DNA of 64,000 nucleotides from JACRLV01 sp045863555 (GTDB lineage: Bacteria; Planctomycetota; Phycisphaerae; UBA1845; Fen-1342), in the NCBI GenBank assembly GCA_045863555.1, contig BTUU01000004.1, forward strand, positions 1-64,000, written 5' to 3'. The notes below the pieces were generated by a model that was not told the origin of the DNA, made no database searches, and worked only from the letters and a program-made list of their open reading frames with translations. This document shows, piece after piece, positions 46,447 to 55,053 of the stretch. The position numbers were made by a program, and so were the translations under genes. Each line of letters starts with the position of its first letter. Within the stretch, counting starts at the first letter, position 1.

Positions 46447-47901
46447 TTATCCTTCGCCCGTCCGAATGCATACATTCTTCGGCTCCGTGAAGAACCGCAG
46501 CGCCTCTTCGCCGCCTTCGCGGCCGACGCCGGATTGCTTGACGCCGCCGAAGGGGACGCGGAGGTCGCGGAGGAGCCAGCAGTTGAGCCAGACCGTGCCG
46601 GCGGCGAGGGCGTCGGCGACGCGGTGGGCGCGGTTCAGGTCGCGCGTCCAGACGCTGGCGGAGAGGCCGTAGGGCGTCGAGTTTGCGATGGCGACTGCTT
46701 CGCGCTCGTCGGCGAACGGGATGATCGAGACGACCGGGCCGAAGATTTCCTCCTGGTTCGTGCGGCAGTCGGGGCCGAGGCCGACGATCACCGTGGGCTC
46801 GAAGAAATAGCCGTCGGCGCAGCGCTCGCTGACGGCGGCCGGACGGCGGCCGCCGAGGATGATGCGGCCGCCCTCTTCCTGTGCCAGATTTGCGTAGAAC
46901 TCGCATTTTTCGAGCTGTGGCTGCGAAACCAGCGCACCCTGGTCCGTGTCGGCTTCGAGCGGGTCGCCAACGCGGAGCTTTCTCGCGCGGGCGATGAAGC
47001 GTTCGACGAATTCCTGGGCGATTGATTGCTCGACGAGCAGCCGCGAGCCGCAGAGGCAGATCTGGCCCTGGTTCGCGAAGGACGACTGCACGGCCGCCTC
47101 GACGGTCGGGCCGAGGTCGCAGTCGGCGAAGACGAGGGTCGGGTTCTTGCCGCCCATCTCCAGCGAGAGCTTTTTGAAGCGCGGGGCGGCGGAGCGGGCG
47201 ATCGCCTCGCCGGTGCGGGTGCCGCCGGTGAAGGAGATCGCGGAGATGTCGGGGTGGTCGACGAGGGCCTGGCCAGCGGCGGCGCCGAGGCCGTGGACGA
47301 TATTGAGGACGCCGGGCGGGAGGCCCGCGTCGATGCAGAGCTGGGCGAGAAGGTGGGCGGTCATCGGCGTGATTTCGCTGGGCTTGGCGACGGCGGTGTT
47401 GCCGGTGGCGATGGCCGGGGCGATTTTCCAGGTGAGGAGGTAGAGCGGCAGGTTCCACGGGGAGATGAGTCCGGCGACGCCGCGCGGGCGGCGGAGCGTG
47501 TAGTTCAGGGCGGCGTAGTCGGTGACGTGGAAGTCGGAGCGTTCGTGGAGAATCGCGGTGGCGAAGAAGCGGAAATTCTGCACGGCGCGGGGGATGTCGA
47601 CGGCCTTGCAGCGCGAGAGGGGTTTGCCGTTGTCGACGCATTCGGCATAGGCGAGGGCGTCGAGGTTTTTTTCGATACGGTCGGCGATGGCGAGGAGGAG
47701 CGACGAGCGTTTTTCGGCCGGGGTGTGTGACCAGGCGGGGAAGGCGGCTTTCGCGGCGGCGACGGCCTGGTCGATGTCGGCGGCGTCGCTCGCGGGGACG
47801 CGGGAGTAGACGCGACCGGTTGAGGGATCGATGTTGTCGAGGAAGCGGCCTGCGGCGGGGCCGACGATCTCGCCGTGGATGTAGTTGCCGATGGTTTGCA
47901 T
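46447..47901 (-). CDS. NAD(P)-dependent aldehyde dehydrogenase
   Basis: A 484-residue aldehyde dehydrogenase resembling 2-hydroxymuconic-semialdehyde or betaine-aldehyde types. The cofactor-binding SPWNLPLYLLTWKIAPAIATGN, ISFTGGTRTGEAIARSA, catalytic Glu in LSLEMGGKNPTLVFADCD and catalytic Cys in FANQGQICLCGSRLLVE are intact, as is the C-terminal PFGGVKQSGVGREGG. Length is normal. No pathway partner lies nearby, so the substrate is open. The ATG lacks an obvious ribosome site. Convergent with the caspase-like gene and downstream of a secreted-protein gene on the same strand. Confidence 0.93.
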   Translation of the reverse strand: MQTIGNYIHGEIVGPAAGRFLDNIDPSTGRVYSRVPASDAADIDQAVAAAKAAFPAWSHTPAEKRSSLLLAIADRIEKNLDALAYAECVDNGKPLSRCKAVDIPRAVQNFRFFATAILHERSDFHVTDYAALNYTLRRPRGVAGLISPWNLPLYLLTWKIAPAIATGNTAVAKPSEITPMTAHLLAQLCIDAGLPPGVLNIVHGLGAAAGQALVDHPDISAISFTGGTRTGEAIARSAAPRFKKLSLEMGGKNPTLVFADCDLGPTVEAAVQSSFANQGQICLCGSRLLVEQSIAQEFVERFIARARKLRVGDPLEADTDQGALVSQPQLEKCEFYANLAQEEGGRIILGGRRPAAVSERCADGYFFEPTVIVGLGPDCRTNQEEIFGPVVSIIPFADEREAVAIANSTPYGLSASVWTRDLNRAHRVADALAAGTVWLNCWLLRDLRVPFGGVKQSGVGREGGEEALRFFTEPKNVCIRTGEG

Positions 47902-47987
47902 GGGGGCATGGTATCGCTGCGAGCAGCGAATGGGATGACCGCGTCGCTTCGTTTTCCGCCCGAACGCGTTGGCCGGGGTCGCTCCTA

Positions 47988-49334
47988 CTACACGCCGCAG
48001 GTCATGCCGAAACGGCTGAGCATGTAGGCCAGGTCTCCGAGATCGATGTCTTCATCGGCATCGAAATCGCCGTCCTCGGGCGTTGCGCCGGATGTCGTGC
48101 CGTAGTTGCTCAGCAGCCGCGCCAGATCGCCGATGTCGACCTTGCCGTCATTGGTAAGATCGCCGCCGAACTGCGCGACGGGATTCCAAAGGACGGCGGC
48201 GAGCGTGGGGTCTTCGTCATCGTCGTAGATCAGGGGATCCGGATCGTCGGTGCACCAGACGACGCGGCGGGCGTCCAGCACAGAGTCCGGATCCGAGGCG
48301 GAATTGCTCGCGAAGAGCTGATAGCCGTCGTTCGACGCGATGTAGTTCGCCCAGTCGGATCCGACGCCGCCCGGCACCGCGACGAGCGAAACGCGCAGAC
48401 TGTCGTGGACGAACACGCCGCCGGTCGTCCCGTTGACATGCGAATAGTGGTTGTTCGCGACGCGGGTTCTCGACAGACTGGCGTCGTTGCACCGCTCGAA
48501 ATAGACTCCGCCGCCTTCGCCGGCGGTATTCTCGTAGACGCCATTGAACCACCCTGAGCCCACCGAGAGATTCTGGCAATCCACGGCGTAGAGGCCGCCG
48601 CCTTTCCCCGCTGCAGTGTTGCCAAGGAGGGCGATGGCGATGGCGCAATCATCGGCGTTGACGATGTAGATGCCGCCGCCGTCTTCCCCGGCAGTGCAAT
48701 TTGCGATGGTGAAGCGGAGTGAGTGTCCGATCCCGCCGCTGATGTATGCACCGCCCCCGTCGCCGCCCGCGTCGCAGTCGTGAATCGTGCAGGAGCGAAC
48801 CGTCACCGGATCGCCTGTCGAGCTGGTGAGAATACTCAGCCCGCGGGTCGACATCCGTCGCAATTCGCAGGCGGAGAGGTACGGCGCCGAGCTGTGGATC
48901 AGCACCTCCTGGCCATACTCGACGATGGCATGTTCGAGAATGGAGCCGCTCTGGTACTCGCCGCCGACCAGCACCGCGTCGACGGAGGAGTAGGAGAACC
49001 AGATCGACTGCCAATCTCCGGGGGCGGGAGAGGATGACGCGGAGGTGAAGAGGATCGGCTCGGTGATCGTGCCGCGCGCGACGAGTGTCGCGGGTTCGTC
49101 GTCGATGCCGACGTGGAGCTTGTAATCGCCTTCGAATCTGACTTCGACGCCGGGCTCGATGGTGAGTGTCGCGCTGTTTCCGATGTAGACGTCGGCCTGC
49201 ACGAGAATCGGGCTGTCGGCGATCGCCCAAATGTCGTCAGCGGTGATATTGCCGCCAACAGGGCGGTCCGCGACGACGGGCGGCGCGTGCACCGCGAGAA
49301 GGAAGAGCAGGCCGAGCTTTGAAGATAGGTTCAT
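47988..49334 (-). CDS. Secreted parallel beta-helix protein with dockerin-like tail
   Basis: A 448-residue exported protein: signal peptide (residues 1-22), an N-terminal strand-rich part (ILVQADVYIGNSATLTIEPGVEV), then a right-handed beta-helix with polymorphic-outer-membrane-protein-like turns (GGGAYISGGIG, GGGIYIVNADDC, GGGLYAVDCQN, GGGVYFERCND). Two dockerin-like loops (GDLTNDGKVDIGDL and GDFDADEDIDLGDL) and a Cys near the end close the chain. The ATG at 49334 has a perfect AGGAGG seven bases upstream. Extracellular; function unknown. Confidence 0.9.
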   Translation of the reverse strand: MNLSSKLGLLFLLAVHAPPVVADRPVGGNITADDIWAIADSPILVQADVYIGNSATLTIEPGVEVRFEGDYKLHVGIDDEPATLVARGTITEPILFTSASSSPAPGDWQSIWFSYSSVDAVLVGGEYQSGSILEHAIVEYGQEVLIHSSAPYLSACELRRMSTRGLSILTSSTGDPVTVRSCTIHDCDAGGDGGGAYISGGIGHSLRFTIANCTAGEDGGGIYIVNADDCAIAIALLGNTAAGKGGGLYAVDCQNLSVGSGWFNGVYENTAGEGGGVYFERCNDASLSRTRVANNHYSHVNGTTGGVFVHDSLRVSLVAVPGGVGSDWANYIASNDGYQLFASNSASDPDSVLDARRVVWCTDDPDPLIYDDDEDPTLAAVLWNPVAQFGGDLTNDGKVDIGDLARLLSNYGTTSGATPEDGDFDADEDIDLGDLAYMLSRFGMTCGV

Positions 49335-49556
49335 GAGATGACCTCCTGGCAGGTTTGCGAGGGGATCATGCGCGCAGTGACGACGTGACGCGCGCCGCAG
49401 TGAATGGTGTCCGAGACGCGCAGAAACACCCCTCGCGGGATGGCCTCTACCCTGATTATTCACGCTCCGCTCCGAACCGCCAACCTTCTGAATTGGAGTG
49501 CGCGCGATACCCCCGGTGTCGAATCCTGTTCGCCGTCGCGCATCACCGAGGGGCGG

Positions 49557-51230
49557 TCAGGGACGCGCCAGCGTAATCCAGCGGCGAATGGCGGAGTTCA
49601 GCCGCTCCTGCCAAGCGTGCGCACGGTCCCCGAGGAAGCCGGCGCTGGCGGGCAGCGTGAGGTCGTATTCGTCGTCGCCGGCTGGGGCAGGCTGGGCGAG
49701 GTCCGAGGTGCTCGGGGCGACGACGCCGAGACGGTAGACATCAGTGGGCGGGGCCGCGATCGCGCCGGTCGGGGCGTCGAAGAGTGTTGCGTAGCGCTGC
49801 CCCCCCGCCGTTTCGAACTGCCATGTCACGGCGACGCCTTCGAGGTGGCGGCGAGCCCAGGCGGTGTCTTCGCGGACTTCGCGGGCGAGCATCTTCATGA
49901 CGATCATCATCGGCTCGGCGGGCAGGCCCGTGTGGGGCTCCAGGTTGTCGATGCGGCCGGTCTTCAGAAGGATGTGGCGACGGGGCTTGCCGTCGCCATT
50001 TGCCGCGTGCGGCCGCGGCTCGAGTGCCAAGCCGAGCACGACACGGCTGCGGTCCGGGGATGCCCAACGGACCGGCCGAAGCGGGGAGAAGCGGCGGGCG
50101 AGGTCGGCGATGTCGCGGACGACGATGCGTATGTCGTCCCAGCGATTCCAGTACTGGGCCCAGTCGTCGACCGGGCGGGCGAAGAGGCTCGCCAGCAGGA
50201 CGCGGGTCAAATCCGGGGCGGCGAGCGGGCCGTGCAGGCCGGCAGCGAGCCAAGGCAGATCGGTGGCGACGAGTTCGCCATTTCCGAGCGGGCGCGAGGC
50301 GGCGATCACGTCGTTGCAGCGGGCTTCGCTCTGCGTCTGGCTGCTGAGGAGCATCGCGAAGCCGGTTTCGTCGGCGTAGCGCTTCCAGTCGCGCGTGGCC
50401 TCCAGGACGCGGGCGCTGAAGCGGTGCGGCGGCGAGTACCAGCCGTAGGGGAAGACATCGAGGAGCGCGAAACCGCGCGTCGCGACATCGGCGTACTCGA
50501 CGCGGGCCGAGATGGGTGCGTGGTCATCCGCGCGGGTCAGGCAGCGGGTGCGGACGCCGGCGGCCGAGAGCAGGCCGGCGAGACTCTCGAGATCGACGAT
50601 CATGTAGCAGAGCGGGATGACGCGCTCGAGATCGGCCATGGACAGGTGGAGCGAGCGGATCCACTCGGGGTCGAGGACGATTGCGGCCCCCACCGCGCGG
50701 GCGGCGAGGTCGCGGAGCGATTTGGGAGGCTTTGTGATCTCGACGCCGGGAAGCCCGTCGCGGAGCGATTCCAGCGTCGGTGGAAGGACGATGCGGTCGA
50801 GCGGGAACGGCGGCTTATAGAGGGTCGGACGGGGGAGATTGGCGAACGGGTGGCACTTTGGATCGCGTTCGGCGATCGCGTGGAACTCGAGCGATTCGAC
50901 CGGCGGCGGCGCGGGATTCACCAGGCGAATCCGGACGGATTTCGCGTCGGGAGGCGATTGCACCCAGCCGAAGACGTTCGCACGGTCGGTGACCGGTTCG
51001 AGCTGAACCGCGCGCTGCACGAGCGCGCGTGCGGCGTCGAGAAACTCGACGATCACGTGGACCGAGTCGACGACGGCCGCGCTGCCGTGGAGGCAGTACC
51101 ACTGATCGCCGGCGCAGCGGACGGGCTGTGAAACGCCGGCCTGGCGCGGGTCGGGCTGCCAGCGGCGACACAGGCGCGGCGAGAGGCGGATTCCGCCGGA
51201 GATTGGAAACGACGCGGTTCGAGTCGCCAT
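49557..51230 (-). CDS. Hypothetical protein, 557 residues
   Basis: I do not recognise this protein. It has no signal peptide or membrane segment. The N-terminal half has beta-rich stretches (QWYCLHGSAAVVDSVHVIVEFLDAARALV, VFGWVQSPPDAKSVRIRL), the middle a cysteine-poor mixed region (WIRSLHLSMADLERVIPLCYMIVDLESLAG, RGFALLDVFPYGWYSPPHRFSARVLEATRDWKRYAD), and the C-terminus a repeated Trp/Arg-rich segment. The middle, which mentions aspartates and a YGWYSPP turn, could be a transglutaminase-like or protease fold, a guess only. The ATG at 51230 is the plausible start; the frame is open to 51335 without support. Divergent from the CPBP gene. Confidence 0.75.
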   Translation of the reverse strand: MATRTASFPISGGIRLSPRLCRRWQPDPRQAGVSQPVRCAGDQWYCLHGSAAVVDSVHVIVEFLDAARALVQRAVQLEPVTDRANVFGWVQSPPDAKSVRIRLVNPAPPPVESLEFHAIAERDPKCHPFANLPRPTLYKPPFPLDRIVLPPTLESLRDGLPGVEITKPPKSLRDLAARAVGAAIVLDPEWIRSLHLSMADLERVIPLCYMIVDLESLAGLLSAAGVRTRCLTRADDHAPISARVEYADVATRGFALLDVFPYGWYSPPHRFSARVLEATRDWKRYADETGFAMLLSSQTQSEARCNDVIAASRPLGNGELVATDLPWLAAGLHGPLAAPDLTRVLLASLFARPVDDWAQYWNRWDDIRIVVRDIADLARRFSPLRPVRWASPDRSRVVLGLALEPRPHAANGDGKPRRHILLKTGRIDNLEPHTGLPAEPMMIVMKMLAREVREDTAWARRHLEGVAVTWQFETAGGQRYATLFDAPTGAIAAPPTDVYRLGVVAPSTSDLAQPAPAGDDEYDLTLPASAGFLGDRAHAWQERLNSAIRRWITLARP

Positions 51231-51416
51231 GACGATCCTTGTCTGCGCGGGCCGGCGGCCGGGACTTCGTGCAGCATGAGCAGTTCGGGGGTGGACGCCC
51301 CGCGCTCGGGCCCGGCTCGGACGCCGCCGCATCACCAGCCGAGCGAGGCGGTATTATCCGACAGCCGCGAAACGAGGCAACCGGCGCAACGGCGCCGGGC
51401 GGCGATGAGGAACGCG

Positions 51417-52310
51417 ATGGACTCTCTGCAACCCGAGCCGCTTCCGACGGCGACGCCCGAGCCGGTGCCCATCGCGCGGCCGCTCGCAATCGCCCGTCCG
51501 GCGGTGCGGACCCGGCCGCCGTCGCCGCTGCTGATGCTGGAGCTGACGCGACTCCAGGCGGCGCTCGATGCGATGCTTCTGCTGCTCGTGCCGATCGGGA
51601 TCACGTATATTCCGCAGATTCTGGCGTGGTTTTTTTCGCCGAAGCCGGATGAACCGCTGGAAATCGATCCGGTCGTTCTGAATCTCAAGTGGTTCGAGGC
51701 GGGTTTTGCGATCCTGCTGGCGCTCTATCTGTGTCACCGGGGCGGCGTGCGGGCGGCGTCGATGGGGCTGGGAGAGCTGAAGCTCGCGCCGGCGATCGGC
51801 TGGGGCGTGGCGGGTCTGGGCGGGGCGTATCTGTTCATTCTCGCATCGACGATCGTCATGCTGCCGTTTCTGCTGGGGCCGGAGAACTCGCAGACGATGC
51901 GTGACCGCATCGAGTTCACAAAGGCATTCAGCAGCATCGAACTCTCCGACTTCGCGTTCCTGCTGATCGCGATCGTCGTTCACGAGGAACTGCTCTTCCG
52001 GGGCCTGCTGCTGCCGCAACTTCGCCGGGCGACGGGTTCATGGACGTGGGCGGTCCTGCTGTCATCGGCCGTGTTCGGCGTTCTGCATTTTGTTCAGGGC
52101 CCGGCGGCGATGGTGCAGATCTTCGGCGTTTCGATCGTGTTCTCGGTGATCTTCATCGTCTCGCGGAGCCTCTACGCGGTGATGATCGCGCACTACCTCT
52201 TCAACTTCTGCCAGGTCGCGTTCATGCACCTGCTGACGCGGGAGGGAGACGAGCTGCTGAAGCGCGTCGCGACGGGCATCGCTCAGGTAATGAACATCGC
52301 GTCGCCGTAG
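51417..52310 (+). CDS. CPBP family intramembrane glutamic protease
   Basis: A 297-residue membrane protein with about eight hydrophobic helices. The CPBP (CAAX protease/bacteriocin-processing) motifs are present: EE-x3-R in VHEELLFRGLLLP, F-x3-H in FGVLHFVQG, and HYLFNF near the end. These enzymes cleave prenylated or membrane proteins and bacteriocin leaders. The N-terminal 35 residues are Pro-rich and cytoplasmic. ATG at 51417 follows GAGGAA; an ATG at 51405 is possible. Its 3' end overlaps the convergent queA gene by 28 bases. Confidence 0.9.
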   Translation: MDSLQPEPLPTATPEPVPIARPLAIARPAVRTRPPSPLLMLELTRLQAALDAMLLLLVPIGITYIPQILAWFFSPKPDEPLEIDPVVLNLKWFEAGFAILLALYLCHRGGVRAASMGLGELKLAPAIGWGVAGLGGAYLFILASTIVMLPFLLGPENSQTMRDRIEFTKAFSSIELSDFAFLLIAIVVHEELLFRGLLLPQLRRATGSWTWAVLLSSAVFGVLHFVQGPAAMVQIFGVSIVFSVIFIVSRSLYAVMIAHYLFNFCQVAFMHLLTREGDELLKRVATGIAQVMNIASP

Positions 52311-53347
52311 CTGAAAAAGCGGTAGCGGCGTTCGACCGCCTGGGCATACGCGCGGCGCACGGGCATGACGCCGGCAAAGGCCATGACCAGGGCGAGCAGC
52401 GTGCTGCGGGGAAGGTGGAAATTCGTGATGAGCGCGTCGACGTTGCGGAATTCGTACGGGGGGTAGATGAAGATTGCCGTTTCACCCCCGAGATCGACGG
52501 CGTCCGGCGGCGCGCTCGGGTCGCCCAGGCGCAGCGGAAGTGACTCCAGCACGCGGGCCACGGTCGTCCCCACGGCGATGATGCGTCCGCCGGCGAGACG
52601 GGCCGCGTGAAGATCGCGAAGCGTGGCCGCGCTCGCCCGCCACGTCTCGGAGTGCATCGTGTGGTGGCGCAGGTCCTCGACATCGAGGGGGGCGAACGTT
52701 CCCAGCCCGACGTGCAGCGTCAGCCTGGCAAACTTCACACCTTCCCGCGCCAGCGTCTCCAGCAGCGGCTGGGTGAAGTGAAGCCCGGCGGTCGGCGCGG
52801 CGACCGCGCCGGGGACGGCGGCATAGACGGTCTGGTAGCGGGTCGAATCTTCGCGGGCCGGACCCTCGGGCCGCCGGATGTAGGGCGGCAGCGGCGTCGA
52901 GCCGAATCGTTCGAGAAACGGCAGCGGATCGGCGAATCCGTCGGCACGGATCAGCCACTCTCCGCGCTCGTGCCGCTCGATGATCCGGATTCTCTGGAGC
53001 GTATTTGCGCCGCCGCGATCGAGGACGGTCAGCTCTTCGTCGAGCGCGAGACGGGCACTCGGGCGGAGGAGGACGCGCCAGCCCGCGCCGGCGTCGCTCA
53101 GAAAGAACGCCTCGACCCGGCCGCCCGAGGCACGCCGAGCGAAGAAGCGGGCGGGGATGACGCGCGTGTCGTTCGCGACGAGAATGTCGCCGGGGCGAAG
53201 GCGGCGCGGGAGGTCGCGGAAAATCGCATGATCGGTTTTTTCGTGGCCGCGGTCGAGCATGAGCAGGCGCGAGGCGTCGCGCGGCTCGACAGGAGTCTGC
53301 GCGATGAGGTCCTCGGGAAGCTCGAAGTCGAGTTCGCGTCGCAGCAT
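52283..53347 (-). CDS. queA: S-adenosylmethionine:tRNA ribosyltransferase-isomerase
   Basis: QueA (354 residues) transfers ribose from SAM to 7-aminomethyl-7-deazaguanine in tRNA, the penultimate queuosine step. Family segments are clear: FELPEDLIAQTPVEPRDASRLL, LVANDTRVIPARFF, VAAPTAGLHFTQPLLETL, LHVGLGTFAPLDVEDLRHHTMHSE, and TNFHLPRSTLLALVMAFAG. Length is normal. The ATG at 53347 is divergent from the endonuclease V gene 33 bases away, so both may share a promoter region. The gene ends within the 3' end of the CPBP gene. Confidence 0.96.
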   Translation of the reverse strand: MLRRELDFELPEDLIAQTPVEPRDASRLLMLDRGHEKTDHAIFRDLPRRLRPGDILVANDTRVIPARFFARRASGGRVEAFFLSDAGAGWRVLLRPSARLALDEELTVLDRGGANTLQRIRIIERHERGEWLIRADGFADPLPFLERFGSTPLPPYIRRPEGPAREDSTRYQTVYAAVPGAVAAPTAGLHFTQPLLETLAREGVKFARLTLHVGLGTFAPLDVEDLRHHTMHSETWRASAATLRDLHAARLAGGRIIAVGTTVARVLESLPLRLGDPSAPPDAVDLGGETAIFIYPPYEFRNVDALITNFHLPRSTLLALVMAFAGVMPVRRAYAQAVERRYRFFSYGDAMFIT

Positions 53348-53380
53348 GGGCGGAATGATAGCCGCAGGACGCCGGACTGA

Positions 53381-54067
53381 ATGAAACGGCTGCATCGATG
53401 GCCGAGGACGCCGAAGGCGGCGATCGCGCTCCAGCGCGCGCTGGCCGGCGGCGTCGTGCAGCGGCCGATCGCCGACATGCCTCGGCTCATCGGCGGGCTT
53501 GACTGCGCTTTTTCCCGCGACGAGCGGACGATCTTCGCGGCCGCGGTGACGTGGGACGCGGTCGAGCGGCGAGTCGTTGAACAGCGGGTCGTGCGGCGGG
53601 CGCTGCGATTTCCGTATGTTCCCGGGCTGCTGAGTTTTCGCGAGACGCCGGCAATTCTCGGCGCGTTTTCACGACTGAGGACGCGGCCGGAGGTGGTCTT
53701 GTGCGATGGGCAGGGTCTGGCGCACCCGCGGCGGCTGGGGCTGGCGTGCCACGTCGGGCTGTGGCTGGAGCTGCCGACGATCGGCTGCGCGAAGTCGCGG
53801 CTGTGCGGAGAGCATGACGAGCCGGGCGCGGCGCGCGGCGACTGGCGGCCATTGCGGCTTCGGGGCGACGTGGTCGGCGGTGTCCTGAGAACGCGGGAGC
53901 GCGTGAAACCGATGTTCATCAGCCCCGGGCACGGTTGCGACGTTGAATCGGCGATCCGCATTGTCCTGGCGGCAACAACGCGCTATCGCATGCCGGAGCC
54001 GACGCGGCTCGCGGACCAGGTGGTGAATGCGGCGCGGCGGGCGGCGGATGGGGCCGAGTTGGGATAA
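53381..54067 (+). CDS. nfi: Endonuclease V (deoxyinosine 3' endonuclease)
   Basis: A 228-residue DNA repair nuclease that nicks next to deoxyinosine and other deaminated bases. The active-site residues match the family: D41 in GGLDCAF, Y79-VPG and E88 in YVPGLLSFRE, D109 in LCDGQGLAHPRRLGLA, H115, and K138 in GCAKSRLCG. Length equals that of characterised enzymes. It is transcribed divergently from queA and converges with the larE operon, where a small hairpin lies between the two. Confidence 0.94.
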   Translation: MKRLHRWPRTPKAAIALQRALAGGVVQRPIADMPRLIGGLDCAFSRDERTIFAAAVTWDAVERRVVEQRVVRRALRFPYVPGLLSFRETPAILGAFSRLRTRPEVVLCDGQGLAHPRRLGLACHVGLWLELPTIGCAKSRLCGEHDEPGAARGDWRPLRLRGDVVGGVLRTRERVKPMFISPGHGCDVESAIRIVLAATTRYRMPEPTRLADQVVNAARRAADGAELG

Positions 54068-54090
54068 TGAGCGGCGGGTGCTGCGGGTCG

Positions 54091-54110
54091 CCCGCTTTCT
54101 GCGGAGCGGG
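54091..54110. terminator. Small hairpin between convergent nfi and larE
   Basis: CCCGCT (54091-54096) and AGCGGG (54105-54110) pair around TTCTGCGG in the 132-base gap between the two convergent gene ends, with a further GCGGG-type arm upstream. A plausible shared terminator, without a T-run. Confidence 0.4.
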
Positions 54111-54199
54111 CAGGCGGGCCCCCGAACAGCGCTGCCGCGGCGAATCGAACGCGAATGGCGGACGGGGCCCACGCAGCGACCGACGACTGGAGCCGGCGA

Positions 54200-55036
54200 T
54201 CACAGGTGGCGTTCGAGGGCGCGGCCGAGGAGCACTTCGTTCATGCTGCCGGAGCGGAGGCCGCGCAGGTCGAGCGTCACGTACTGGTAGCCGAGCGTGC
54301 GGAACTGGGCATCGATCTTTGCCCGGACGGCGGGCGCGGCGAGCCGCTCGACTTCGCCGACGGGGACCTCGATGCGGGCGAGCGTGTCGTGATGCCGCAC
54401 GCGGCAATCGGAGAATCCGAGGGAGCGGAGGAAGGACTCGGCGGCTTCGATGCGACGCAATTTCTCCGGCGTGATGGATTCGCCATACTGCACGCGGGAC
54501 GAAAGGCACGGGGATGCGGGTTTGTCGTGGATGGACAGACCGAGGTGCGCGGCAAGATCGCGGACGTCCGCCTTGGTAAGGCCCTCGTCGGCGAGGGGCG
54601 TGCGGATTGCGTGCTCCTGGCCAGCCGTGAGGCCGGGGCGGAAATCGCCCAGGTCGTCCTTGTTCACGCCGCTGGCGACGGTCGCGAAGCCCAGATCGCG
54701 GGCGAGCGCCACGAGCAGGGAGTAGAGCTCCGTCTTGCAGTAGTAGCAGCGGTTGACGGGGTTGGCGAGGTATTCGGGGTCGTCGAACTCACGGGTCTCG
54801 ACGAACCGGTGGGCCGCGCCGATCTCGACCGCGACGCGGGCGGCGTCGTGCAACTCGCGCTGGGCGACGCTGGCGCTCCGGGACGTTGCGGCGAGCACTT
54901 TCGCGGGTCCGAGGGCGAGCAACGCACAGCGGAGCACGAGCGCGCTGTCGATCCCGCCGGAAAACGCCACGACGACAGACCCGTATCCGCGGATGCGCGC
55001 CACCAGTGCGTCAAGCTTCGCTTCGGTCGGGGTCAT
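54200..55036 (-). CDS. larE: ATP-dependent sacrificial sulfur transferase LarE
   Basis: A 278-residue PP-loop ATPase of the LarE family, which donates sulfur (from its own cysteine or an iron-sulfur cluster) to the nickel-pincer nucleotide cofactor of lactate racemase. The PP-loop SGGIDS lies at 26-31, the substrate-binding NPVNRCYYCKTELYSLL at about 92-108, and a Cys in SPCLSSRVQYGESI (C177) aligns with the sacrificial cysteine. No larB, larC or larA is adjacent. It begins 17 bases after pssA and is the last gene of the HAD-psd-pssA-larE run. Some homologues act in other sulfur-transfer pathways. Confidence 0.88.
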   Translation of the reverse strand: MTPTEAKLDALVARIRGYGSVVVAFSGGIDSALVLRCALLALGPAKVLAATSRSASVAQRELHDAARVAVEIGAAHRFVETREFDDPEYLANPVNRCYYCKTELYSLLVALARDLGFATVASGVNKDDLGDFRPGLTAGQEHAIRTPLADEGLTKADVRDLAAHLGLSIHDKPASPCLSSRVQYGESITPEKLRRIEAAESFLRSLGFSDCRVRHHDTLARIEVPVGEVERLAAPAVRAKIDAQFRTLGYQYVTLDLRGLRSGSMNEVLLGRALERHL

Positions 55037-55053
55037 GCCGGTTTCGCGTCCAT

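Noticed and set aside
54101..54120. A further copy of the argS palindrome near GGAGCGGGCAGG at 54103
   Set aside because: Only the left arm matches; the right side (CGGGCCCCCG) does not pair in the same way, so it is likely chance.
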